Assembly: GCF_002234675.1 (NCBI RefSeq)
Contig: NC_019871.2
Location: 18,174,433 to 18,238,432, forward strand
Reading direction: 5' to 3'
Length of the DNA stretch: 64,000 nucleotides
DNA from: Oryzias latipes
Lineage: Eukaryota; Chordata; Actinopteri; Beloniformes; Adrianichthyidae
This document shows, piece by piece, positions 11,201-18,987 of this stretch (position 1 is the first letter of the stretch; the number at the start of each line of letters is the position of its first letter). The notes below the pieces were generated by a model. The model did no database searches, was not told the origin of the DNA, and was given only the letters and a program-made list of their open reading frames with translations. A program made the translations under genes and the position numbers.

Positions 11201-14200
11201 CCCCCCATGGCACGCCAGACGAGACGCGTGACCCCAAGTGATGACTTCGGAGCGGAGATGAGCGGGTACGAACAGTGTGCCCCTGGGAGCGGGTGGATGG
11301 TCAGAGTCCCCTTCCAGGGCTTGAAGAACCTTGGCCTCGATATCCCAGGTGACACTTCCTATGATGCAGGATGAAGGGAGGATAGATGATAGAGTGTTCT
11401 CAGACGGACTGTATTTCCTGGAGAGGGCATCGGGTTTGATGTTGCGGGAGCCTGGTCTGTAGGTTATGGTGAAGTGAAACCGGTCAAAGAAAAGACACCA
11501 ACGAGCTTGCCTGGAGTTGAGTCTTTTCGCGGAGCGTAGGTATGCCAGGTTTTTATGGTCCGTCCAGACGATGAAAGGCTGCTCGGCTCCCTCCAACCAG
11601 TGACGCCACTCCTCCAGGGCAAGTTTGATGGCTAAGAGTTCCCGGTTGCCAACGTCGTAATTCTGCTCAGAAGGGGACAGCTTGCGAGAGAAAAACGCAC
11701 AAGGTTTGAGTTTTCCAGAACTCCCCTCCTTCTGTGAGAGGACAGCGCCCACCCCTGAGTCAGAGGCATCGACCTCAACGATAAATTGCCGTGAGGGGTC
11801 AGGTTGGATGAGGATCGGGGCAGAGACAAACAGTTTCTTTAACCTGTCGAAGGCCTGTTGGGCTTCGTTGGACCAGACAAAGGGATGCTTTATGGAAGTG
11901 AGGCGTGTAAGGGGAGAAGCAATACTGCTGTAATTGCGTATGAAGCGTCTGTAAAAGTTAGCAAAGCCCAGGAATTGCTGTAGCTTCTTACGGCTGGTTG
12001 GAGGTTCCCAGTTGGTAACAGCTTCTATTTTGGATGGATCAGGGCGTATGCAGCCAGCCTCGATAATGTAACCGAGAAACTGTACAGTGGGGGAATGAAA
12101 TTCGCACTTTTCATGCTTAACGAAAAGCTGATTTTCCAATAGTCTCTCCAACACCAGGCGAACGTGATGCTCGTGTTGAGCCAGATCGTGGGAGTAGACA
12201 AGAATATCGTCCAAATAGACAAAGACGAATCGATTAATGAAGTCCCGAAGGACATCGTTAACTAGCCTTTGGAAAACTGCCGGGGCGTTGGTGAGGCCGA
12301 AAGGCATTACTAAATATTCGTAATGCCCTAACGGGGTGTTAAAGGCAGTTTTCCACTCGTCCCCTTCCTTAATTCGGACCAAATGGTAGGCATTGCGGAG
12401 ATCTAACTTAGTGAATATGCGAGCCTTCTGGACGGAATCAAAAACAGAGGTGATTAATGGCAGTGAGTATTTGTCTTTTACGGTGATTTGATTTAGTTCG
12501 CGATAATCAATGCATGGTCGGAGGGACTTGTCTTTTTTCTGCACAAAGAAAAAGCCTGCTCCCACGGGGGAGGAGGAGGGTCGAATGTGCCCCAGGGCGA
12601 GGGCTTCCTGTACGTAGTTCTCCATGGCTGTCTTTTCTGGTCCAGATAGATTAAACAAATGACCCTTGGGCAATGGAGCGCCTGGCAACAGGTTTATGGC
12701 GCAATCATAAGGTCTATGAGGTGGGAGAGCACTAGCTTTGGTTTTGCAAAATACTGCTTTTAAATCATGATAACAACGAGGAATGTTGGACAAATCGACT
12801 TGGCTATGACACTCAGCGTTAGGAGAAGTGACGGAAGGGAGAGCAGAGAGAAGACAATTAGCAAGGCAATATGGGCTCCACTGGATTATAGTCCCTTGAG
12901 CCCAATTAAACTGAGGATTATGCAGTTTTAGCCAGGAAAACCCGAGTACTATGGGAGTATGGATGGACTTGGTGATGAGGAAACGGATAGACTCACGATG
13001 GTTGCCTGAAGTAATGAGCAGGATGGGTTTGGTGCGGTGGGTGATGCGGGATAAGAGTTGACCGCCTAAACCGGAAGCCTCGATGGGGGTCTCCAGGGGT
13101 TCTGTGGGAATCGACAGATCATTAACAAGTTGCTGGTCAATTAAACTCTGCTCGGCCCCGGAGTCGACCAGGGCCCGTAACTCATGCACATGGAGATCTT
13201 GACTTAACTTGACAGGGATTAGTAAAAAATTATTACCGGCCAGGTAGATGTTTGTTACCCCTCGCAGCCTGTCTCCTAGCGAGGGGTTCGGGTGTTTAAA
13301 CGAAGCGGGCAGGAGATGACAATGTGGCCCTTTGCTCCGCAATAGAAACAGGCCCCCTCCATGCGCCGTCTGCGGCGTTCCTCTTCAGACAGTCGAGAGT
13401 GTCCAACCTGCATAGGCTCGTCTGGAGGTCTAGAGGGGCTGAAGGAGTCGAGAGGGGTGGCGTGAACAGCGTGTGAGAAGTTGGAGGATGTAGTGGTTGC
13501 GGCACGCTGGAAAACGGGCCCTCGTTCCCTTTGACGCTCCCGCAGGCGAACATCAGAGCGGAGTGCCGCAGAAACCAGTTCCTCAAATGACCGGGCTTCG
13601 GGTTGAGAACACAGATGATCCTTAATTTGTTCATTTAAAGACTGGTAAAAGATCCCCTTCAAAGCTGCGTCGGGCCAGCCTGCCTCGACCGCCAGAATAC
13701 GGAAATCTATAACGTGTTCACTCACCGAGCGGTTACGCTGCCTGAGCGCGAGTAACCGACGGGTTGCTTCGTCCTGTTTACGTGGTTGGTCGAAAATTAA
13801 CTGGAACTCTCTGAGGAAACGTTCATAAGTGAGGTGGCTTATGGGATTGGAGGAGAGGAAAGCCTGGGCCCACTGGAGGGCTTTATTGCGTAGAGAGTTG
13901 ACGATCAGTGATATTTTACTGTGATCCGACTGATAATGACGGGGGGCTTGTTGGTAAATCAGCTCGCATTGGAGGAGGAATCCTCCGCAGGCTTCGACGT
14001 CACCAGTAAATGGTTCCGGTTGCAGCCGGATGTTTTCGTGAGCGGAGGGTGATCCGGAAACGGAAGTAGCCGAGTTAGCCGTAGCTTGAGCCGTATCTGT
14101 TGGAACATGGGAAAAATGTCCGGTTAAATTGTTCAATGTCTGTGTCAAACCGTCCAGGCGATGAAAAAGGTCCTGTTGGGCCGCGGCCATCTGGGATAGG

Positions 14201-15046
14201 GCGTCGGCCTGGCGACCAAGCAATATGCCTTGCTGGGATACGGCTAATCTGAGTCCCTCCGGGTCAGCTGGGTCGGGATTATGGCCAGTCCGTTCTGTCA
14301 TGACTATAGAACGACTGAGACCCAGATGCTGAAACCCGGAATGAGACACAGGACAGAGATGTCTTGGCGAGAAGGTAGATTTAATATGATGGCCAGACAG
14401 GTAGGTAACTGTTACTGGAGGTCCGAGAATGTAACTGCGGCTCGTGGCGTCACTGGTGGAACTGCTCGTTCGGGTCTGGAGTCGGCAGCGTGGGTCCGTT
14501 TCGTGAGGCAGCTGGTTCGGCAGAGGCTCGTGGTGAGGATGGAGGGAACAGACCAGTAGAGGAGTCCGGCTGCTGTGGGTGACCACTCGTGGCTGAGGTT
14601 TCCTGGAGACAGGTAAGACAGCATATGTTAACTACTTGGCTTAAGGCAAGGCAACAAAGCATGAACTTGACGTGAGGCCAAATATGCACCATCAGGGGCA
14701 ACGGACTGGCGTTGAATGAAGATCCTGGAGCTCCTTAAGAAGGCAGGTGTGTCGATGAGGTGAGTGGAAGCAGCTGGGGATAATCAGGAACCAAGCGGAG
14801 AGGAGAGGGGGGAGGAGTCTGACAGAGGCACCATGACAACTGTTAAATTTATAGTTGGTGACTATCGCAAAAAGGTCCACAGCTTCACCAGCAGCTTCAC
14901 CAGCAGCTTCACAGCAGTTTTACCAGTCAAGGAACAAAGTTATTAAGGGATTTTAATGTGAAACCTTTGACTTGTGTGTTGTGCAGGAATTGAACCCTCG
15001 CAGCATCTCTGAGGGAACCTACTCTGCAGTAAATCGGAGGAAATAA
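8281..15046 (+). CDS. cd3e: CD3 epsilon-like T-cell receptor signalling chain
   Basis: Exons 8281-8362, 8694-8900, 8980-9096, 9240-9292 and 14987-15046 join in phase into 519 bases (172 residues). Order of parts: a hydrophobic signal peptide; an Ig-like ectodomain with the cysteine pair in DVTLTCP and IRVHCVY; the stalk CETCFELD (CxxC motif of CD3 chains); a membrane segment [19 protein letters not shown] with a buried Asp that would pair with basic residues of the TCR chains; RRTKK; and a tail with an ITAM (Tyr-Gln-Glu-Leu, then Tyr-Ser-Ala-Val). Membrane Asp rather than Glu, and the YSAVNRR ending, favour epsilon over gamma/delta. The acceptor before 8271 suggests an upstream untranslated exon. 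Exon 4 has a tandem acceptor (TAGCAG at 9237-9242). Intron 4 (9293-14986) contains an antisense retrotransposon; without it the intron would be about 250 bases. Confidence 0.85.
8401..8410. repeat. oligo-T/oligo-G run in CD3E intron 1
   Basis: A run of ten G follows a run of T inside the first intron. Confidence 0.8.
9393..9397. other. left target-site duplication of the LTR retrotransposon
   Basis: ACTGT directly precedes the left LTR and is repeated at 14839-14843 directly after the right LTR, as expected for integrase-mediated insertion. Confidence 0.93.
9398..9947 (-). repeat. 3' LTR (left copy), 550 bp
   Basis: It begins TGTCATGAC and ends CATGACA on the plus strand. It carries 7 extra bases (GATTACG near 9670) that the right LTR lacks; I saw no other difference. 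A possible ATTAAA poly(A) signal lies at 9482-9487 on the minus strand, within the inferred R region. Confidence 0.95.
9948..9962 (-). promoter_or_regulatory. polypurine tract
   Basis: On the minus strand a GAGGGGGGGG run sits three bases from the inner edge of the 3' LTR, where the plus-strand DNA primer of LTR elements is made. Confidence 0.8.
9964..9981 (-). other. perfect hairpin at the pol stop codon
   Basis: GACCGCC and GGCGGTC form a 7 bp stem with a 4-base loop. It overlaps the pol stop codon (9980-9982) and sits just before the polypurine tract. Its role is unknown. Confidence 0.6.
9980..13300 (-). CDS. pol: retrotransposon Pol polyprotein (PR-RT-RH-IN-chromodomain)
   Basis: An uninterrupted frame of about 1,105 codons from the frameshift site to the stop. 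Protease: [13 protein letters not shown] (Asp-Ser-Gly active site). Reverse transcriptase: YLDDILVYS catalytic box. RNase H: start at [16 protein letters not shown] and [10 protein letters not shown]. Integrase: zinc-binding H-H-C-C region ending CTTCARSK, then the core with [19 protein letters not shown] and [16 protein letters not shown] supplying the D,D,E residues. C-terminus: a chromodomain ([20 protein letters not shown], then WVGY and SW), which in chromoviruses binds marked histones and steers insertion. The frame stays open upstream to 13342 and overlaps the end of gag, but the codon there is TTG, so Pol is expected to be made by -1 frameshifting at 13294-13300. No stop or missing catalytic residue seen. 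Confidence 0.95.
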   Translation of the reverse strand, partial: FKHPNPSLGDRLRGVTNIYLAGNNFLLIPVKLSQDLHVHELRALVDSGAEQSLIDQQLVNDLSIPTEPLETPIEASGLGGQLLSRITHRTKPILLITSGNHRESIRFLITKSIHTPIVLGFSWLKLHNPQFNWAQGTIIQWSPYCLANCLLSALPSVTSPNAECHSQVDLSNIPRCYHDLKAVFCKTKASALPPHRPYDCAINLLPGAPLPKGHLFNLSGPEKTAMENYVQEALALGHIRPSSSPVGAGFFFVQKKDKSLRPCIDYRELNQITVKDKYSLPLITSVFDSVQKARIFTKLDLRNAYHLVRIKEGDEWKTAFNTPLGHYEYLVMPFGLTNAPAVFQRLVNDVLRDFINRFVFVYLDDILVYSHDLAQHEHHVRLVLERLLENQLFVKHEKCEFHSPTVQFLGYIIEAGCIRPDPSKIEAVTNWEPPTSRKKLQQFLGFANFYRRFIRNYSSIASPLTRLTSIKHPFVWSNEAQQAFDRLKKLFVSAPILIQPDPSRQFIVEVDASDSGVGAVLSQKEGSSGKLKPCAFFSRKLSPSEQNYDVGNRELLAIKLALEEWRHWLEGAEQPFIVWTDHKNLAYLRSAKRLNSRQARWCLFFDRFHFTITYRPGSRNIKPDALSRKYSPSENTLSSILPSSCIIGSVTWDIEAKVLQALEGDSDHPPAPRGTLFVPAHLRSEVITWGHASRLACHGGVHRTLHLLRKRFYWPSMEKDIREYISACTTCARSKTSSSAPAGLLHPLPTPSRPWSHLAMDFVTGLPPSAGNTVILTVIDRFSKMAHFIPLPQLPTATETADIMTKQVFRHHGIPLDIVSDRGPQFISQVWKAFCTALGATVSLTSGYHPQSNGQAERANQELEAALRCLAAQNQQDWSQYLVWIEYAHNAHPSTATGLSPFEAALGYSPPLFPSQELDLAVPSVQHHIQRCQRIWAQAKAALLRTKESNCRIANRHRVVGPEYQPGQRVWLSTRNIPIQATSKKLAPRFIGPYVIEKLINPTCVRLRLPKALKVHPSFHVSQIKPVLDSPLCPPSASPPPARLIDGAPAYDVNRILDVRRRGRGFQFLVDWVGYGPEERSWISRSLILDPSLIEDFYRAHPDRRP
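13257..13287 (-). promoter_or_regulatory. frameshift-stimulating hairpin
   Basis: On the minus strand ACCCCTCGC and GCGAGGGGT pair perfectly (9 bp) around a 13-base loop. The stem starts 6 bases after the slippery heptamer, the spacing typical of -1 frameshift signals. The gag stop codon (13276-13278) lies in the loop. A pseudoknot using the loop is possible but was not modelled. Confidence 0.75.
13276..14301 (-). CDS. gag: retrotransposon Gag protein
   Basis: 341 codons from the ATG at 14301 ([16 protein letters not shown]) to the stop at 13276-13278. The N-terminal third is Gln/Leu-rich and likely helical ([18 protein letters not shown]), and the middle has the capsid-like region of Ty3 Gag ([40 protein letters not shown]). 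The C-terminus carries one zinc knuckle, [14 protein letters not shown] (CX2CX4HX4C), for RNA packaging. The ATG lies inside the last bases of the 5' LTR, so gag starts essentially at the LTR edge and covers the primer binding site. The same frame stays open upstream to 14586 without an ATG. Related host-adopted genes in mammals (PEG10, RTL1) derive from this kind of Gag. Confidence 0.92.
   Translation of the reverse strand: MTERTGHNPDPADPEGLRLAVSQQGILLGRQADALSQMAAAQQDLFHRLDGLTQTLNNLTGHFSHVPTDTAQATANSATSVSGSPSAHENIRLQPEPFTGDVEACGGFLLQCELIYQQAPRHYQSDHSKISLIVNSLRNKALQWAQAFLSSNPISHLTYERFLREFQLIFDQPRKQDEATRRLLALRQRNRSVSEHVIDFRILAVEAGWPDAALKGIFYQSLNEQIKDHLCSQPEARSFEELVSAALRSDVRLRERQRERGPVFQRAATTTSSNFSHAVHATPLDSFSPSRPPDEPMQVGHSRLSEEERRRRRMEGACFYCGAKGHIVISCPLRLNTRTPR
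13294..13300 (-). promoter_or_regulatory. -1 ribosomal frameshift slippery site
   Basis: The heptamer TTTAAAC is in the correct register of the gag frame (T TTA AAC). Slipping back one base enters the pol frame, which then reads through past the gag stop. It is followed by a 6-base spacer and a 9 bp stem. Confidence 0.88.
14284..14294 (-). promoter_or_regulatory. primer binding site, self-priming type
   Basis: One base inside the 5' LTR, the minus strand reads AACGGACTGGC. Its exact reverse complement occurs in the LTR at 14700-14710 (and 9808-9818 in the other LTR) in element sense. No tRNA-like TGG-start site is present. This matches Tf1/Sushi elements, where the first 11 or so bases of the RNA fold back to prime reverse transcription. 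Confidence 0.8.
14296..14838 (-). repeat. 5' LTR (right copy), 543 bp
   Basis: It has the same TGTCATGAC...CATGACA ends as the left LTR but lacks 7 bases present there. If the self-primer marks the RNA 5' end at 14710, U3 is about 128 bases and R plus U5 about 415. A TATA-like CTTAAG (14733-14739, reading TTCTTAAGG on the minus strand) lies 25-30 bases upstream of that point. Confidence 0.95.
14700..14710 (-). promoter_or_regulatory. inferred retrotransposon RNA start and self-primer
   Basis: GCCAGTCCGTT on the minus strand is the exact complement of the primer binding site at 14284-14294. By analogy with Tf1 it should be the 5' end of the element transcript. This is inferred from complementarity and the upstream TATA-like sequence. 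Confidence 0.65.
14839..14843. other. right target-site duplication of the LTR retrotransposon
   Basis: ACTGT, identical to 9393-9397. Confidence 0.93.
14881..14915. repeat. 12-base tandem repeat
   Basis: About three units of AGCTTCACCAGC, in CD3E intron 4 just after the retrotransposon. Confidence 0.8.
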
Positions 15047-15288
15047 AGGCAGCGCCTGGCATTGGCAAAAAAAAAGCGTATTTTCTCACTCTGTTGTCGA
15101 CTTTGTTGTGCTTTTAAGATTTGACCAAACTCCAAGAATAGTCGTCTGTTTCTGCATGAAGGATTTCCTTTGTCCTAAAAAAACATGTTCTTCACTTGGG
15201 TTTATAGTGGATTGAAAGGATTTTCCTAAATATCTTGTCCTGTCAAGTTTAGAAGTTTTTTTCATGGACAGTGGCTTTTTGCAAATCC

Positions 15289-15294
15289 AATAAA
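15289..15294 (+). terminator. likely CD3E polyadenylation signal
   Basis: AATAAA lies about 240 bases after the stop codon. An overlapping AAATAAAG at the stop codon itself (15041-15048) is too close to be the main signal. Confidence 0.55.
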
Positions 15295-15349
15295 GTGAAA
15301 TTAAAAGTTGAACCAACACTGTTGTTAGGTGTCTTTTTAACATCAGGCA

Positions 15350-17390
15350 CATTGATTAATTCAAAAATTAGAACATTTAGAGAGACGTCCACAGTAAACA
15401 CACTGAACCAGTCTTTACAGAAGATTCATTGTCTTCACCGTCCTCATGAGTCGGTGTTGATAGATTTAGAGTCTTTCATTTATTTGTTTCTCTTCAATAT
15501 TTCATGTTTTATGTGATGCAGTTTTGGCTCCAACACTTTTCTCTCTGTTTAAATTACTCCAATCCAGCCGCCTTTACTTTCCTGTCTTTGAGTTCCTCTG
15601 CTCCCTGCAGGGCTTTCTGCAGCAGAGCTGTTTTCTTCGTTCAACACCTTCAAACCTGCCTTCATCCGTTTACACGTCCCACCGCAAACACCTCCCCTGA
15701 AACATTTGTCACCATGTGGACGTCACGAACGAATGGTTTCGACCCACAAGGCCGCGTTTCCGTCCTCTTTCCAGCAGTGATACAAAATCGAACGCGAAGC
15801 ATCATGTTCGGATTCATCCTTGTTTTTTTTTATTCCACCAACAGTTCCTCTGCATGGTCTGCTAAAACTCTCCCGGGTTTCATGCGTTTACTGCATGCTT
15901 GTGAGAATAAAGTGCACAGGCTAAAGGTCGGGGGTGGGGGGTGTCTTACTGCTGTTTGTTAAACCACAGCACTGATGCATGAAGTCGGTAATCAAACCTG
16001 GGTCGCTGCATGTTTCTGGGTTATTTGTGGTTTGTTTCTGATCTTCTGCATCAGCACAACATTCTGTATCAGTAGGTAACAGGAACCACCGATAACACGA
16101 GCAGCAATCAAAGAAACGCTGAAATTAGGGTACATGATGCTTTGAAGGTTTCTCTGAAATAATCCCCCCTCGTGGATTATCATCTGTCTTTAACCCCCCT
16201 GTATGACTCCTTATCTGTGGCAGTTGATCAGTTTTTTTTCCTCTCTCATGAAAAAGTAATGTGACAGACGACGAGCATCATTTCTATCATTTGCTCTGGT
16301 TAATTAATAACTAATGAAATTAGTGCGAATTTAAACAAGTTTGAATTACATAAAGCAGTACATAGTTAGGGGGTATTCAGACTGGACACATTAGGTGTGC
16401 TTAAAGTGAAGCAGAGTTCGTGTCTCCCAAAAAGCCTGAATAATTTTTCAGTCTGAATAGGCTAATTAAAGAAACTTTTAATGTGATACCCATTGCACCT
16501 CACAATGTTCTCCCGACAATCTCTACATCATAAACACTTATTAGCGTACTTTTTGCTGTCTCCTCTGTAACCGCCTTGGAGCATGCCTCCACCGTGCAAC
16601 AAAAGTGTGCTGGATTTTGACAAAAATGTTCAAAATTAGCCAGCAAAATATAAAGCTTGAACAAGTGAACTATCCTGACAAGGATTGCATAGTGTAGTAC
16701 TTTTATTCCCTCACGTTGCTTTCCCTGGACTCGTTATTCCTAGCCAACGACTGAAGAGATCTTAGTCATGTGTTTTGGGTTACAAGCTCTGATTCAAACC
16801 AGAAATGTCAAGATGAAGGCAGTCTGAATACAGACCAAGCACAAGGTTCAGGACTCGATTCAGGCTAAATTAAGCGGATTGGCTCCGGACCAACAGACTT
16901 TTCCAGTCTGAATACACCCAGACAACGTTGTTGTGAAGATATGATATCATAACTGTTTATTAACAGATCTGACTGGTCAGTGCATATAATACTCACAAGG
17001 GAACTGGCTTATCTGACCACCTAAGAACAGCTTCTCTAACTTTGCAAAAACAACTTTGTGTCTTTGAGCTTTGAGGCATGGAGATGACTTGTACTGTTGA
17101 AGACAGTCCAGTAGATGGCGCATTCGAGCTGGATTCCGTGCATTGAAAGCTCCAGTACAGACATTTATTTTGAAAGTCAATGCTGAAGGAAAAAATGGGA
17201 ACAGTAGAAGTACTTTTCAAAATATCCTCCAGACGTCAAATAATATTTATGTTCTCTACCTCACATTTACGTCATAATTTTAGAGGAAATGTACTGTCTG
17301 TAAAGTATAATGGATTTAGTTATTTGCATTGAGAATAGTGAGAGTGTCAATCTTATTTTATTTTGAAAAGTGATACGGGAAGCACACGTG
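15350..17390. other. intergenic, no gene recognised
   Basis: Spacer between CD3E and PXYLP1. The open frames are short and of no known family. I searched by eye for the CD3 gamma/delta gene, which neighbours CD3 epsilon in other fish, and did not find it here. Confidence 0.45.
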
Positions 17391-17439
17391 ATTACCACAA
17401 TAGCATGTTTATCCAAGTGTGCACGAAACAGCGGAGCAC

Positions 17440-18110
17440 CCGCTTCAACAGAATCCTCTCTGTGTGGCTGCAGGTCTCTGCTCGCTCCGTCCTAAGGTGA
17501 GAACCAGATGGGACTAACGGCGAGCCGGTTCTATGAGTGACGTTTGCCTTTGTGCTCGGATTGTTTGATTCCCGGTGCGGGGCTGCCGTTTGATTCGTCG
17601 GTTTTCCCCAGCGCGGCTCCCGGCCGGTCAGATCGGTGAGTCTGGAGGAGCAAAGCTGCCGGAAGCCGAAGCGGGATGCTGGTGAAGGAGGCGGGTCGGT
17701 CACGGTGCGGCGCCGGAGCTGCGGGACCGAAGCTATCCGCTGGGGTGTTAACCCCGCAGGGCCACACGTTTGCGGCGTCAAAATAATTGCACTTTTTGTG
17801 CAGTGACTGACAGAGAAGATGCGTCAGGCTGCCTCACGGAACTCAATCCAACCGCGATTGATTCTCATCCTGCACGGATATTCTTCTCCTGTCCAAGTTT
17901 CAGCCGCTTTTCCTGAAACCAACTTCCGAATCTGTCTACAGGTGACTGACCTGAGCTACAGAGTCCGCCTTTCGACAGTAGCTGCTGTGCGGCGGACACA
18001 GACACAGCCACTCAGAAATCTGCAGCTTCTCTGCTCCGTTTGGTGAGGTGGCACGTTCACGCGCTTTCGTGGAATGTTGAGGCGTGAACGCGGTTCTGCT
18101 CTGCGCGTGG
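17440..18110 (+). promoter_or_regulatory. CpG-rich region, probable PXYLP1 promoter and first exon
   Basis: CpG dinucleotides and GC content rise sharply against the AT-rich surroundings (for example CGGCTCCCGGCCGG near 17615). Candidate splice donors are ATCG|GTGAGT (intron from 17636) and TTTG|GTGAGG (near 18043). They could join an untranslated exon to the acceptor at 18907-18908. Which donor is used cannot be told from sequence alone. Confidence 0.5.
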
Positions 18111-18254
18111 AGGCTGCGCACAATGTGGTTTAACGTCATCACCACAGAAAAGTTTTCATAGTTGGTGTTTTTAGGTAAATACAAACGTTTGTATAAATGT
18201 TCTTTCTCTTGTAAGTAAAGAGACATTTCAAACTGAAAAACACCAACAGGTCAT

Positions 18255-18285
18255 AAACATATGTATATATGTATATGTATATAGC
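18255..18285. repeat. AT-rich TATATG microsatellite
   Basis: Short run of ATATGTATATATG-type units. Confidence 0.7.
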
Positions 18286-18360
18286 TTATCATTAATCCAT
18301 AGGGTAATTGGAAGCAGACAGTGGGTTCACAGGACTTGCAGCATCTCTTGTAGTTTGAAT

Positions 18361-18592
18361 GGTAAATGGTGCACACTTGTATAGCACTTTTCTACTTTCC
18401 TTGAAGGCCCAAAGCGCTTTAGTCACAGTCCCATTCACCCATTAGCACAAACACTAACGCCAACCTTCCACCAGAGGCTAAGTGGGGTTCAGTGTCTTGC
18501 CCAGGGACACTTCGACATATGGGCTGGTAAGTCGGGAATCGAACTTGCAATCTTCTGATCAGAGGTGGACTGCCCTCCCGCTGCAGGGCCAC
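18361..18592 (-). mobile_element. tRNA-derived SINE, copy 1
   Basis: On the minus strand a B-box-like AGTTCGATTCC (near 18540) is followed by GGGCAAGACACTGAACCCC, AAAGCGCTTTGGG and a tail matching TATACAAGTGTGCACCATTT. This layout is typical of teleost tRNA-derived SINEs. It shares the GGGCAAGACACT and AAAGCGCTTTG blocks with the element at 46880-47218. Confidence 0.65.
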
Positions 18593-18917
18593 CACAGCTG
18601 GACATAAAGGAACATGCAGACAGCAGAGCTACCTGTTGGACTGTAAAGGTTAAATAACACAGAATCTCCTTTACCTGAGCATGGCTCCTTACCTGGGATC
18701 AGCAGCGGTCTGAGTGTGAAGTCCAGAGTAAAGATGTCAACATTTTAAGTGTCTGGTTGAAGTTCATCTGTATGATGCCAGTCTTTGATTTGGACATGTT
18801 CTTAGGATCTGGTTTTGTGAATGTCTCAAATTTTGGTTTTCGTTAAAAATACATTTCTGAAAAAATATAAACCCGGGTTGATTTATTTCTTGCTTTTATG
18901 TGTTCCAGGTTGCAGAG

Positions 18918-18987
18918 ATGGGATGTTGTCTTAATGGCTGATGGAAAAGAACCTAGACCGGTTCCACGCCAAGATGCTGGCTCGTAA
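18918..18987 (+). promoter_or_regulatory. two overlapping upstream ORFs of PXYLP1
   Basis: uORF 1 (18918-18941, 7 codons plus stop) ends in TGATGG, so its stop overlaps the ATG at 18941. uORF 2 (18934-18987, 17 codons plus stop) overlaps the main frame in another register and ends after the ATG at 18974. Such layouts usually reduce main-frame translation or permit reinitiation; here that is inference. Confidence 0.55.

Larger units (their letters stand above)
9398..14838 (-). mobile_element. complete Ty3/Sushi-like chromovirus LTR retrotransposon
   Basis: A 5441 bp element with two LTRs (9398-9947 and 14296-14838), an ACTGT duplication on each side, a gag frame, a pol frame in the -1 phase, a polypurine tract and a self-primer type primer binding site. 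It is inserted antisense in the last intron of the CD3E-like gene. Pol order is protease, reverse transcriptase, RNase H, integrase, chromodomain. The chromodomain plus self-priming signature place it with the Tf1/Sushi branch of Ty3 chromoviruses. Both frames are open, and the LTRs read as identical apart from one 7 bp indel, which points to a recent insertion that may still be competent. Confidence 0.95.

Noticed and set aside
9998-11374. Several plus-strand frames opposite pol
   Set aside because: Shadows of the GC-rich pol coding strand with no family features.
13301-13342. Treating the pol frame as starting at 13342
   Set aside because: The codon there is TTG, and the slippery heptamer at 13294-13300 gives a better account of how Pol is made.
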